Assembly: GCA_019120395.1 (NCBI GenBank)
Contig: DWVD01000093.1
Location: 1 to 53,706 of the forward strand
Length of the DNA: 53,706 nucleotides
Reading direction: 5' to 3'
Origin: Candidatus Gemmiger faecigallinarum
GTDB lineage: Bacteria > Bacillota > Clostridia > Oscillospirales > Ruminococcaceae
In this document: piece by piece, positions 33,057-40,607 of the stretch
How positions within the stretch are numbered: position 1 is the first letter of the stretch
How the letters are laid out: every line of letters starts with the position of its first letter
Translations under genes and position numbers: made by a program
Notes under the pieces: model-generated
Databases searched by the model: none
Told to the model about the DNA's origin: nothing
What the model saw: only the letters and a program-made list of their open reading frames with translations

Positions 33057-33809
33057 TCAGTCCTTGCTGGTTTTGGCGGCCTTGTCGGCTTCCAGCTTCT
33101 GCTTTTTGGCAATGTATTTGGCCAGCTTTTTCTCACCCCAGCCGGGCAGGAAGGTCTGCTTGCCCCGCTCGATGCCCAGCGCGCCGTCGGGCACGTCCTT
33201 GCTGACGGTGGAGCCTGCGGCGGTGTAGGCGTGGTCGCCCACCCGGACCGGCGCCACCAGGTTGGTGTTGCAGCCGATAAAGGCATAGTCCCCGATGGTG
33301 GTGCGGTACTTGCCCTCGCCGTCGTAGTTGCAGGTGACGGTGCCGCAGCCAAAGTTGCAGTACTTGCCCACGTCGGCGTCGCCGATGTAGGTCAGGTGGC
33401 TGACGGTGTTTCCTTCGGCAAAGTTGGCGTTTTTGGTCTCGACGTAGGCGCCCAGGTGGACGCCCTCGGCGGTGACGGTGCCGGGCCGCACATGGGTAAA
33501 GGGGCCGATCTTGTTGTTCTCGCCCAGGGTGCTGTCGTAGCACTGGCTGGCGTTTACGGTGGAGCCGGCGCCCACGGTGGTGTTTTCCAGCAGCGTGTTG
33601 GGGCCGATGACGCAGCCGGCGGCGATCTTGGTGCTGCCCTTCAGGATGCAGCCGGGCAGGATGACCGCGCCGGAGGCGATCTCCACCTCCGGGTCGATAT
33701 AGACGTCGCGGCTTGTAAACTCGACGCCGTTGTCCAGGTGTTTTTCAAAAGTTTCGGCGTACCGGCGCTCGGCAGCCGCAAAGCGTTCGCGTGCAGTGGT
33801 CTCGCTCAT
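33057..33809 (-). CDS. GlmU-type acetyltransferase domain, stand-alone
   Basis: 250 aa left-handed beta-helix protein equal to the C-terminal half of GlmU (full enzyme about 455 aa); the N-terminal pyrophosphorylase domain (GxGTRM) is absent. Residues for glucosamine-1-phosphate acetylation are kept: Arg in HVRPGTV, Lys in VETKNA, His and Tyr in SHLTYIGDA, Asn in KYCNFGCGT and TCNYDG, Lys in GEGKYRT. It should therefore be active and make GlcNAc-1-P, with uridylylation by another protein. Start 33809 has GAGGGGAG upstream; the N-terminal about 30 residues are a charged helix not found in GlmU. Tail is Lys-rich. Same strand as pth. Confidence 0.82.
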   Translation of the reverse strand: MSETTARERFAAAERRYAETFEKHLDNGVEFTSRDVYIDPEVEIASGAVILPGCILKGSTKIAAGCVIGPNTLLENTTVGAGSTVNASQCYDSTLGENNKIGPFTHVRPGTVTAEGVHLGAYVETKNANFAEGNTVSHLTYIGDADVGKYCNFGCGTVTCNYDGEGKYRTTIGDYAFIGCNTNLVAPVRVGDHAYTAAGSTVSKDVPDGALGIERGKQTFLPGWGEKKLAKYIAKKQKLEADKAAKTSKD

Positions 33810-34258
33810 GGCGGATACTCCCCTCTCTGTCTGCCCGCGGCCGGGCGGCGGCCTGCGGGGGGTGTCCGGGCGCGCAGCAATGCGCCCGGCAGCGCGGCGG
33901 CAAGGGGATCCCCTGCTTTGCTCTGCCAGGCCGGCCTGCACCGCCCGGAACATGGTGCATTGCGTGATGGGCGCGGCGGAAACGGTTTTCCGGCGCGCCG
34001 TTTATATGGTAGTATAGCAGAACTTCCGCGCGCAGAAAAGAGAAAAGCGGAAGTTTTGTTCCCTGCCGTTCCTGTGCGGCCATGGGCCAGTGAACAACGA
34101 AGGCAGGCCGAAAGAATAGAAACCGAACTTTCAACCCATTATAATTTTAGCAAATACTATGCAAAATGCAAGCCCAAAGGGGCAAAAAATCGGCATTTTT
34201 TAGGCAATGCCGCACAAAAAATGTGGACTTTATGCTGGAAATCCCCGGAAAAGTCTGA
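33810..34258. other. Intergenic region between the GlmU-like gene and ppdK
   Basis: No gene. A minus-strand extended -10 (TGC before TATACT) reads at 34011-34019 towards the GlmU-like gene. A second minus-strand candidate (TTGCAT, 16 bp, TAAAAT) lies around 34140-34175. The stretch 34130-34230 is strikingly AT-rich against the surroundings. Confidence 0.5.
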
Positions 34259-34264
34259 TATAAT
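34256..34264 (+). promoter_or_regulatory. Extended -10 promoter of ppdK
   Basis: TGATATAAT (TGN before TATAAT) about 80 bp upstream of ppdK; the -35 position is poor (TGGAAA), as is common for extended -10 promoters. Confidence 0.65.
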
Positions 34265-34343
34265 GGATGATGCTGAACATGATACCATGCGACGCGGGTG
34301 TGCGCGGCACACCGGGAAGAAACCGTAATGTATGGAGGTTAGT

Positions 34344-37007
34344 ATGAGCAAGAAGTATCTGTACCTGTTCAAAGAGGGTCATGATGCCTTCGGCGGCGAC
34401 CAGACTACCATGAAGAACATTCTTGGTGGCAAGGGCGCCGGCCTGGCCGAGATGACCCACGCCGGCATGCCGGTTCCCCAGGGCTTCACCATCACCACCG
34501 AGGCCTGCACCCAGTACTACGCTGACAACCGCGAGATCAACGACGAGATCAAGGCGGACATCTTCAAGTATATGGGCATCCTGGAGGAGCAGACTGGCAA
34601 GAAGTTCGGCGACATCGAGAACCCGCTGCTGGTTTCCGTCCGTTCCGGCGCCCGCCAGTCCATGCCCGGCATGATGGACACCATCCTGAACCTGGGCCTG
34701 AACGACCAGTCCGTCGAGGGCTTGGCCAAAAAGACCGACAACCCCCGCTTCGCTTATGACTGCTACCGCCGCTTCATCCAGATGTACTCTGACGTCGTCA
34801 TGGAGCTGGGCAAGAGCTTCTTCGAGGAGCGCATCGACGCCATGAAGGAGCGCAAGGGCGTGACCCAGGACGTCGACCTGGATGCCGACGACCTGAAGGA
34901 GCTGGTCAAGGAGTTCAAGGCCATCTACCTGGAGAAGCAGGGCTCCGAGTTCCCGCAGGACCCGAAGGAGCAGCTGATCGGCGCCGTCAAGGCCGTGTTC
35001 CGCTCTTGGGACAACCCCCGCGCCAACGTCTACCGCAAGATGAACGAGATCCCCTACGAGTGGGGCACTGCCGTCAACGTCCAGCAGATGGCGTTCGGCA
35101 ACTCCGGCATGCGTTCCGGCACCGGCGTCGCCTTCACCCGCAACCCCGCCACCGGCGAGAAGAAGCTGATGGGCGAGTACCTGATCAACGCCCAGGGCGA
35201 GGACGTCGTCGCCGGCATCCGCACCCCCTCCCCCATCAGCAAGCTGCATGAGGAGATGCCCGACGTCTACGACCAGTTCGTCGAGATCGCCACCCGTCTG
35301 GAGAGCTACTACCGCGACATGCAGGATATGGAGTTCACCATCGAGGACGGCAAGCTGTTCATGCTGCAGACCCGTAACGGCAAGCGCACCGCCCAGGCTG
35401 CCCTGCAGATCGCCTGCGACCTGGTGGACGAGGGCGTTATCACCGAGCGCGAAGCTGTGCTGCGCGTTGAGCCCAAGCAGCTGGACACCCTGCTGCATCC
35501 CCAGTTTGACGCCGCTGCCCTGAAGGCCGCCCAGGCCATCGGCAAGGGCCTGGCCGCCTCCCCCGGATCTGCCTGCGGCCGCATCGTCTTCAGCGCCGAG
35601 GACGCCGAGGAGAAGGTCAAGGATCCCGACTGGAAGAAGGTCGTCCTGGTCCGTCTGGAGACCAGCCCCGAGGATATCGTCGGCATGCAGGTCAGCCAGG
35701 GCATCCTGACTGTCCGCGGCGGCATGACCAGCCACGCTGCCGTTGTTGCCCGCGGCATGGGCACCTGCTGCGTCTCCGGCTGCGGCAACGACAACAATGT
35801 TGTCATTGACTATGACGCCAAGACCATCAGCATCAACGGCCACGACTTCAAGGAAGGCGACTGGATCAGCATCGACGGCTCCACCGGTAACATCTACCAG
35901 GGCCAGATCGCTACCGTTGCTTCCACCGAGAACACCAACTTCAAGCGTTTCATGGGCTGGGCCGACGAGGCTCGCCAGCTGAAGGTCCTGACCAATGCCG
36001 ACAACCCGACCGACGCGCAGAACGCCGTCGATATGGGCGCCGAGGGCATCGGTCTGTGCCGTACCGAGCATATGTTCTTCGCCGAGGACCGCATCAAGGC
36101 CGTCCGCGAGATGATCTGCGCCCGCACTGTCGAGGCCCGCAAGGCTGCTCTGGCCAAGGTCGAGCCTTACCAGGAGGCGGACTTCACCGCCATGTACCGC
36201 ATCATGGGCGACCGTCCCATGACCATCCGCTACCTCGACCCGCCTCTGCACGAGTTCCTGCCCACCAAGGCCGAGGACATTGCCGAGCTGGCTGCCGACA
36301 TGGGCATGACCGCCGAGGAGCTGACCAACGTGGTCGAGAGCCTGCATGAGTTCAACCCCATGATGGGCCACCGCGGCTGCCGTCTGGCTGTCACCTACCC
36401 CGAGATCGCCGAGATGCAGACCAACGCCGTCATCAAGGCGGCCCTGAAGGTCTCTGCCGAGACCGGCACCATGATCACCCCCCACATCATGGTTCCCCTG
36501 GTTGGCGAGGTCAAGGAGCTGAAGTTCATCAAGGACGTTATCGTCAAGACTGCTGACGCCCTGATCGCCGAGGCCGGCGTCGACATGAAGTATGAGGTCG
36601 GCACCATGATCGAGATCCCGCGCGCCGCTCTGACCGCCGGCGAGATCGCCAAGGAAGCGGACTTCTTCAGCTTCGGCACCAACGACCTGACCCAGATGAC
36701 CTTTGGCTTCAGCCGTGACGACGCCGCCAAGTTCCTGACCGCTTACTACGACAACAAGATCTACGAGAGCGATCCGTTCCAGCATCTGGATCAGACCGGC
36801 GTCGGCCGCCTGGTCAAGATGGCTGCCCATGACGGCCGCGAAGCCAACCCCAACCTGGGTCTGGGCATCTGCGGCGAGCATGGCGGCGACCCCAGCAGCG
36901 TCGAGTTCTGCCACAACGTCGGCCTGGACTACGTCAGCTGCTCTCCGTTCCGCGTGCCCATCGCCCGTCTGGCTGCCGCTCAGGCTGCCATCAAGAACCC
37001 CCGCTGA
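34344..37007 (+). CDS. ppdK: Pyruvate, phosphate dikinase
   Basis: 887 aa, full length. Interconverts pyruvate + ATP + Pi and PEP + AMP + PPi in the cytoplasm. ATP-grasp N-terminus (LGGKGAGLAEM), swivelling phospho-His domain with GGMTSHAAVVARGMG (His near residue 463), and C-terminal PEP/pyruvate barrel with GLCRTEHMFF and GICGEHGGDP (catalytic Cys). The ATG at 34344 follows TGGAGG directly; an ATG at 34332 overlaps this site and is unlikely. Codon use is strongly biased to a few C/G-ending codons with CGT and GGT islands, unlike neighbours, suggesting high expression as a main glycolytic enzyme. Monocistronic. Confidence 0.97.
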   Translation: MSKKYLYLFKEGHDAFGGDQTTMKNILGGKGAGLAEMTHAGMPVPQGFTITTEACTQYYADNREINDEIKADIFKYMGILEEQTGKKFGDIENPLLVSVRSGARQSMPGMMDTILNLGLNDQSVEGLAKKTDNPRFAYDCYRRFIQMYSDVVMELGKSFFEERIDAMKERKGVTQDVDLDADDLKELVKEFKAIYLEKQGSEFPQDPKEQLIGAVKAVFRSWDNPRANVYRKMNEIPYEWGTAVNVQQMAFGNSGMRSGTGVAFTRNPATGEKKLMGEYLINAQGEDVVAGIRTPSPISKLHEEMPDVYDQFVEIATRLESYYRDMQDMEFTIEDGKLFMLQTRNGKRTAQAALQIACDLVDEGVITEREAVLRVEPKQLDTLLHPQFDAAALKAAQAIGKGLAASPGSACGRIVFSAEDAEEKVKDPDWKKVVLVRLETSPEDIVGMQVSQGILTVRGGMTSHAAVVARGMGTCCVSGCGNDNNVVIDYDAKTISINGHDFKEGDWISIDGSTGNIYQGQIATVASTENTNFKRFMGWADEARQLKVLTNADNPTDAQNAVDMGAEGIGLCRTEHMFFAEDRIKAVREMICARTVEARKAALAKVEPYQEADFTAMYRIMGDRPMTIRYLDPPLHEFLPTKAEDIAELAADMGMTAEELTNVVESLHEFNPMMGHRGCRLAVTYPEIAEMQTNAVIKAALKVSAETGTMITPHIMVPLVGEVKELKFIKDVIVKTADALIAEAGVDMKYEVGTMIEIPRAALTAGEIAKEADFFSFGTNDLTQMTFGFSRDDAAKFLTAYYDNKIYESDPFQHLDQTGVGRLVKMAAHDGREANPNLGLGICGEHGGDPSSVEFCHNVGLDYVSCSPFRVPIARLAAAQAAIKNPR

Positions 37008-37047
37008 GCTTTAACGCCCTGCGCGGTTTCTGACCCCTTATAACTTG

Positions 37048-37091
37048 ATCAGGCGCACCGTCCGTTTTCGGGCGGTGCGCCTGATTTTTTT
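37048..37091 (+). terminator. Intrinsic terminator after ppdK
   Basis: Near-perfect stem ATCAGGCGCACCG with CGGTGCGCCTGAT followed by TTTTTT. Confidence 0.92.
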
Positions 37092-37392
37092 GCGTTGGGA
37101 CCGCCCTCCCGGGGACCGCCCCCGCGTCTGTACCTTCTCTGTATCTTCACATGTCCGCCGCCCCCGCCTGCCATCTACGGATGCCCGGCGGGGGCTTCTG
37201 CGTCTGCCGGGCGCAGCCTTTGCCTGTGCACCCAAAATCACCGGGAAGCGGGGCTTCCCCTTCTTCCCCGATTTTAATGTTTCCACAACAAAACAAAAGC
37301 GATACCGAAACGAAGCCCCGATACACTGATGCTGTAAAAGAACCGCTCTCCGGCGACAGGCGCCGGATACAAAAAAGGATGGGGTCGATACC
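37092..37392. other. Intergenic region before the NlpC/P60-like gene
   Basis: No gene. Holds a hairpin with 9-bp arms (GCCCCCGCC and GGCGGGGGC, 37160-37195) without a T-run, then an A-rich stretch with AAAACAAAAGCG and CCGATACACT close to the next gene, which may be its promoter region although no normal -35 is present. Confidence 0.4.
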
Positions 37393-37884
37393 ATGCGCAA
37401 GGTCACCGTTTTGCTGACAAAATACTCGGACTGGGTCTCTACCTTTGTCCACTATCTGGCCGGGCAGGAGTATACCCACAGCTCCCTTGCGCTGGAAGAG
37501 GACCCGGACACCTATTACAGCTTCAATTACCGCGGCTTTGCCGTGGAGACGCTGGAAAAGCACCGTCGCCGCGGCGTGACCAAAAGCCGGTGCATCCAGC
37601 TTTCGGTGCCGGACGAAGCCTACGCCCGTATCCGCCGGCGCATCCGGCAGATGCAGGCAGAGCGGGAAAGCTACCACTACACCCGGCTGGGCGTGCTGTG
37701 CTGCCTGCTGCGGCTGCTTTTCCGCTGGGAACGGCACTATTTCTGCTCGCAGTTCGTGGCCGAGCTGCTGGCGGACTGCGGCCTGCCGCTGGGCAAAGCG
37801 CCCTGCTTTTATCTGCCAAACCGCTTTGCGCTGGAGCTTCCCAGCCTGCCCGCCTGCCGGGAAGTACGCCTAAACGTGGTTTAA
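37393..37884 (+). CDS. YiiX/YebB-like NlpC/P60 cysteine hydrolase
   Basis: 163 aa. Circularly permuted papain-fold pattern: an N-terminal histidine in GQEYTHSSLAL and a C-terminal nucleophile in HYFCSQFVAELLADCG, as in the YiiX/YaeF group that cleaves amide or thioester bonds in lipids or peptides. No signal peptide, so probably cytoplasmic or membrane-associated. AAGGATGGGG lies upstream of the ATG. Substrate not assignable. A single small gene downstream of the ppdK terminator. Confidence 0.7.
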   Translation: MRKVTVLLTKYSDWVSTFVHYLAGQEYTHSSLALEEDPDTYYSFNYRGFAVETLEKHRRRGVTKSRCIQLSVPDEAYARIRRRIRQMQAERESYHYTRLGVLCCLLRLLFRWERHYFCSQFVAELLADCGLPLGKAPCFYLPNRFALELPSLPACREVRLNVV

Positions 37885-38056
37885 GCAGCTTTCATCCGCC
37901 GCGCGGCGCGCCGATTTTTAACAATTCGCAAACAAAACCACAACACTGGCGCAACAGACAAGCGGTAAAGTATCCACAGTCGATGAGGCAGGCGCCCATC
38001 CCCAAATCCAAACAAACGGCGGCGTGGCCGCCCAAAATTTCAGGAGGAATTTGATT

Positions 38057-38425
38057 ATGAAAAAGAGTACATTGGTCGCTATGATCCTGGGCACCATCGG
38101 TGGCGTGTTCTTTGCGCTGGGCATGTGCATGGCGCTGCTGCCGGAGTGGGGCATGTTCACCCAGGGTATCGTCTGCGGCGTGGTCGGCTTGGTCATCCTG
38201 CTGATCGACCTGCTGGTCTGGCGCAAGATGGAGGGCAAGGCCCCCATCAAGGTCACCCCCAAAGCGGTGGGCACCGTGGTGGTCGGCGTGCTGGGCGCGC
38301 TGCTGCTGGGCGTTGGCATGTGCCTGTCCATGGTGTTCGGCAACATGGTGCTGGGCATCGTGGTGGGCATCGTCGGCATCATCGTGCTGCTGTGCCTGAT
38401 CCCGCTGACCAAGGGCGTCCGCTGA
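38057..38425 (+). CDS. Small tetra-spanning membrane protein, unknown function
   Basis: 122 aa with four hydrophobic segments arranged as two similar halves: TLVAMILGTIGGVFFALGM and KAVGTVVVGVLGALLLGVGM open each half, then a second span. This suggests an internal duplication. A short basic loop (RKMEGKAPIKVTPK) links the halves. CAGGAGGAA precedes the ATG. A clear terminator follows, so it is a single-gene unit. No known motif; function unknown. Confidence 0.7.
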   Translation: MKKSTLVAMILGTIGGVFFALGMCMALLPEWGMFTQGIVCGVVGLVILLIDLLVWRKMEGKAPIKVTPKAVGTVVVGVLGALLLGVGMCLSMVFGNMVLGIVVGIVGIIVLLCLIPLTKGVR

Positions 38426-38440
38426 GCCACGATCCATCCC

Positions 38441-38470
38441 GGGCCCGCAGCCAAGGCTGCGGGCCTTTTG
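38441..38470 (+). terminator. Terminator after the small membrane protein
   Basis: GGCCCGCAGCC and GGCTGCGGGCC with a two-base loop and TTTT tail. Confidence 0.85.
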
Positions 38471-38509
38471 GCATCTTTTACAAATACGGAACGAATGCGA
38501 GGGAAAACC

Positions 38510-38827
38510 ATGCGCGCTGCGATTTATAACGGAAAAAAGAACATCTCCATCGTTGATCTGCCCTCGCCCGTATGCGGGCCCGACGACGTGCTGCTGAAAA
38601 CGGTCTATGCCAGCATCTGCGGCACCGATGCGGCGGTCTACCAGCACGGGCTCGGCACCGGCCACAAAGTCACGGTGGGCGGCGAGTTCGGCCACGAAGC
38701 CGTCTGCCGGATCGCCGCTGTGGGCAAAAACGCCGCCGGTTTCCAGGTCGGCCAGCGAGTCTACCCCTATCCGCTGCTGGTCACCGGAGACACCAGCCGC
38801 TTGTACCACCACATGCCAAACAGATAG
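38510..38827 (+). pseudogene. Truncated zinc-dependent alcohol dehydrogenase (N-terminal remnant)
   Basis: 105 codons. Begins as a medium-chain zinc dehydrogenase: MRAAIYNGKKNISIVDLPSP, GPDDVLLKTVYASICGTDAA with the catalytic-zinc Cys, and VGGEFGHEAVCRIAAVG with the zinc His-Glu. Similarity continues through FQVGQRVYPYPLLVTGD and then stops; the reading frame ends nine codons on. The rest of the GroES-like fold and the whole NAD-binding domain (about 240 residues) are missing. The end overlaps the 3' end of a small opposite-strand gene, so a deletion or recombination joined the two. A GAGGG site still precedes the start. Confidence 0.8.
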
Positions 38828-39021
38828 CAGACTACGAACACAAGGATAACAGCGATGACGATGCCGTATTTGGCGCTGCCCAGCGCGCCGCCGCCCAGCG
38901 TGGTCAGCAGCACGGCAGGAAAACGTCCCACAAAGCAGACAAACAGCCAAGACTTTACCGAGATGCTGGCCAGCCCGGCAAAAGCGGCAATGGCAAGGAT
39001 CAGATACCGATATTTTTTCAT
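38767..39021 (-). CDS. Small membrane protein with chimeric C-terminus
   Basis: 84 aa with a GGAGGAA ribosome binding site six bases before the ATG at 39021. Two or three hydrophobic segments (YLILAIAAFAGLASISV, WLFVCFVGRFPAVLLTTL, YGIVIAVILVFVVCYLFGMW). The last ten residues are read from the antisense of the dehydrogenase remnant, so the natural C-terminus was probably replaced at the junction near 38800. Function unknown. A 32-codon reading frame with a good ribosome binding site lies upstream on the same strand. Confidence 0.6.
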   Translation of the reverse strand: MKKYRYLILAIAAFAGLASISVKSWLFVCFVGRFPAVLLTTLGGGALGSAKYGIVIAVILVFVVCYLFGMWWYKRLVSPVTSSG

Positions 39022-39121
39022 GCAGGTTCCTCCGGACTGTTATAAAACACGGGAAGCTTGCGGGGCGCGCGGCTTCCGGCCTGCGCCGGAACACCGTCGG
39101 CTCCCCTGTCAGCCAGCGGGG

Positions 39122-39220
39122 TCAAACCGTCCCGTCCCAATCCGCTTTCAACGCCGGCCAGGCCGGCCTGCCGGTGATGACCACAGCGGAAACAGCAACG
39201 ATCCCGGTAACGATACCCAT
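39122..39220 (-). CDS. Possible 32-aa membrane peptide
   Basis: Reading frame MGIVTGIVAVSAVVITGRPA followed by a short polar tail ending KADWDGTV. GGAGG lies seven bases before the ATG, a better site than many larger genes have. One hydrophobic helix, then a charged end. It precedes the 84-aa small membrane protein on the same strand by 100 bp. May be a real small protein or a leader peptide; no homologue is recognised. Confidence 0.4.
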   Translation of the reverse strand: MGIVTGIVAVSAVVITGRPAWPALKADWDGTV

Positions 39221-39349
39221 AACAAGATCCTCCGTTCTTTTTTGGGGACGGCAAAACTTTCCGCTGCTTCCGACCCTCTTGCAGCACATTCCATATACTT
39301 TTCAACATTTTGCACTGTGTTTGAAAATCGTTTGGATTTTGTTAAAGGT

Positions 39350-39823
39350 TCAGCGGGGATCCTGCAGAACCCGCAGAGCCTGCATGGCCTGACGGCGGCG
39401 CAGGCCGGCGCGCCCCGGGACCCGCACCCAGCGGCAATGCAGCGCGGGACGCCGGCCAAAGAAGTCGTGGTCGTCCAGGATCACAAAGCGGCGGCAGGAA
39501 TGGGCGGCCAGCCAGGCGGCGATCTCGTCGCCCTTGTCGCCGCTGTCCAGCACCGGCGCGGCGTCAAAAACGGGCGTGCCGTTGTCCGCCAGGCGGCGGA
39601 ACAGGTTGTCGGTCAGGGGGCGGCACTCTTCCAGGTACAGCCCGTCGCGCCAGGTGGAGGAAAGCACCACCGCCGCCCCGCTGCGCCGCACCAGCCACCG
39701 CAGGTGGCGCATGGCGCGCGGGTCCAGCAGCAGGCTGGCCGGGCCGCGCCCCAGCAGGCGGTTCAGCCGCCGGCTGCACGGGGTGGCCAGCACGCCGTCA
39801 ACGTCCAGAAAAATCACGTCCAT
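39350..39823 (-). CDS. HAD-like phosphatase domain protein
   Basis: 157 aa. HAD motif I FLDVDGVLATP at the N-terminus, motif II in VVLSSTWRDGL, and a motif IV-like acidic pair in FVILDDHDFF. The spacing and the SSTWR motif match the small single-domain HAD group sometimes named after the Swiss Army Knife RNA repair proteins; these are probably phosphatases acting on nucleotides or polynucleotide ends. Substrate not known. Start 39823 has CGGGAGG upstream; longer reading adds a basic, unlikely extension. Confidence 0.8.
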   Translation of the reverse strand: MDVIFLDVDGVLATPCSRRLNRLLGRGPASLLLDPRAMRHLRWLVRRSGAAVVLSSTWRDGLYLEECRPLTDNLFRRLADNGTPVFDAAPVLDSGDKGDEIAAWLAAHSCRRFVILDDHDFFGRRPALHCRWVRVPGRAGLRRRQAMQALRVLQDPR

Positions 39824-39897
39824 GCGTTTCCGCCTCCCGCAGCATTTTTGTCTGTTCCCAGTATACCCCCGCGCGGCGCGCCGCACAAGAGCCGTAC

Positions 39898-39926
39898 TTG
39901 ACAGCGGTGCGGCCCTGTGGGATAAT
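39898..39926 (+). promoter_or_regulatory. Promoter of the DUF3842 gene
   Basis: TTGACA, 17-bp spacer, GATAAT; close to consensus, about 30 nt before the GTG start. Confidence 0.8.
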
Positions 39927-39960
39927 AACCTCGTACAACGACCAGGAAGGGGGATGCGCA

Positions 39961-40380
39961 GTGAAGGTCATGGTCATCGACGGCCAGGGCGGCGGTTTGG
40001 GCCGCCAGCTGGTCGCAGCCATCAAGGCCAGGCTGCCGCAGGCCGCGGTGCTGGCGGTAGGCACCAACAGCACCGCCACCACCGCCATGCTCCGTGCCGG
40101 CGCGGACCAGGCCGCCACGGGCGAGAACGCCGTTGTGGTGGGCTGCCGCAGCGCCGACGCCATCGTCGGCCCGGTGGGCATTGTGATCGCCGACGCCATG
40201 CTGGGAGAGATCACCCCCAAAATGGCGGTGGCCGTGGGGCAGAGCAAGGCCGGGCGCATCCTGATCCCGGTGCACCAGTGCGACAACATCGTCGCAGGGG
40301 CCCAGGACCAGCCCATGGCCCGGCTGGTGCAAAGCGCCGTAGACGCGCTGGAGGAGCTGGACGGCTGTCGGCAGGCATGA
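39961..40380 (+). CDS. DUF3842 family protein
   Basis: 139 aa from GTG (39961), with AGGGGG eight bases upstream. The start KVMVIDGQGGGLGRQLVAAI is the hallmark of DUF3842, followed by VLAVGTNSTATTAML and a glycine-rich second half. It looks like a Rossmann-type nucleotide-binding fold, but no reaction is known. In this window it stands upstream of larE-larB-larC on the same strand, separated by a 227-bp leader with a terminator; a role with nickel-pincer cofactor proteins is possible but unsupported. Confidence 0.8.
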   Translation: MKVMVIDGQGGGLGRQLVAAIKARLPQAAVLAVGTNSTATTAMLRAGADQAATGENAVVVGCRSADAIVGPVGIVIADAMLGEITPKMAVAVGQSKAGRILIPVHQCDNIVAGAQDQPMARLVQSAVDALEELDGCRQA

Positions 40381-40545
40381 CCTTTCCGCAACGGCGGGCG
40401 GCTGAAGCCGTCCGCGCCGCAGCAGAAGCTGCGCAGCGGGAAGGCCGGGCACGCCTGCAAACGCCGGCGATCCTGCCGCTTTTGCCGCCGTGCGCCCTTC
40501 CGGCCAATGCGCGGCGAACAACAAAACCATGCAATGGATGTCACG

Positions 40546-40584
40546 AAGGCGTCCGCTTTCAAGCAGAAAGCGGGCGCCTTTTTA
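40546..40584 (+). terminator. Terminator or attenuator immediately upstream of larE
   Basis: Fifteen-pair stem (AAGGCGTCCGCTTTC with GAAAGCGGGCGCCTT, one G-T pair), five-base loop, then TTTTTA. It ends 24 bp before the larE start and just before its ribosome binding site, the usual place for an attenuator. It is 166 bp after the DUF3842 stop, far for a simple gene terminator. Confidence 0.8.
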
Positions 40585-40607
40585 TCCGGCCGGATCAGGA
40601 GGAAACC

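Noticed and set aside
34230-36914. An 894-codon frame antisense to ppdK
   Set aside because: It arises from the strong codon bias of ppdK (few stop triplets on the opposite strand). It has no ribosome binding site of note or family match.
40381-40607. NiCo riboswitch upstream of the lar genes
   Set aside because: The leader is structured and ends in a terminator, but I do not see the repeated conserved purine-rich core of NiCo RNAs. It is kept only as a possible attenuator.
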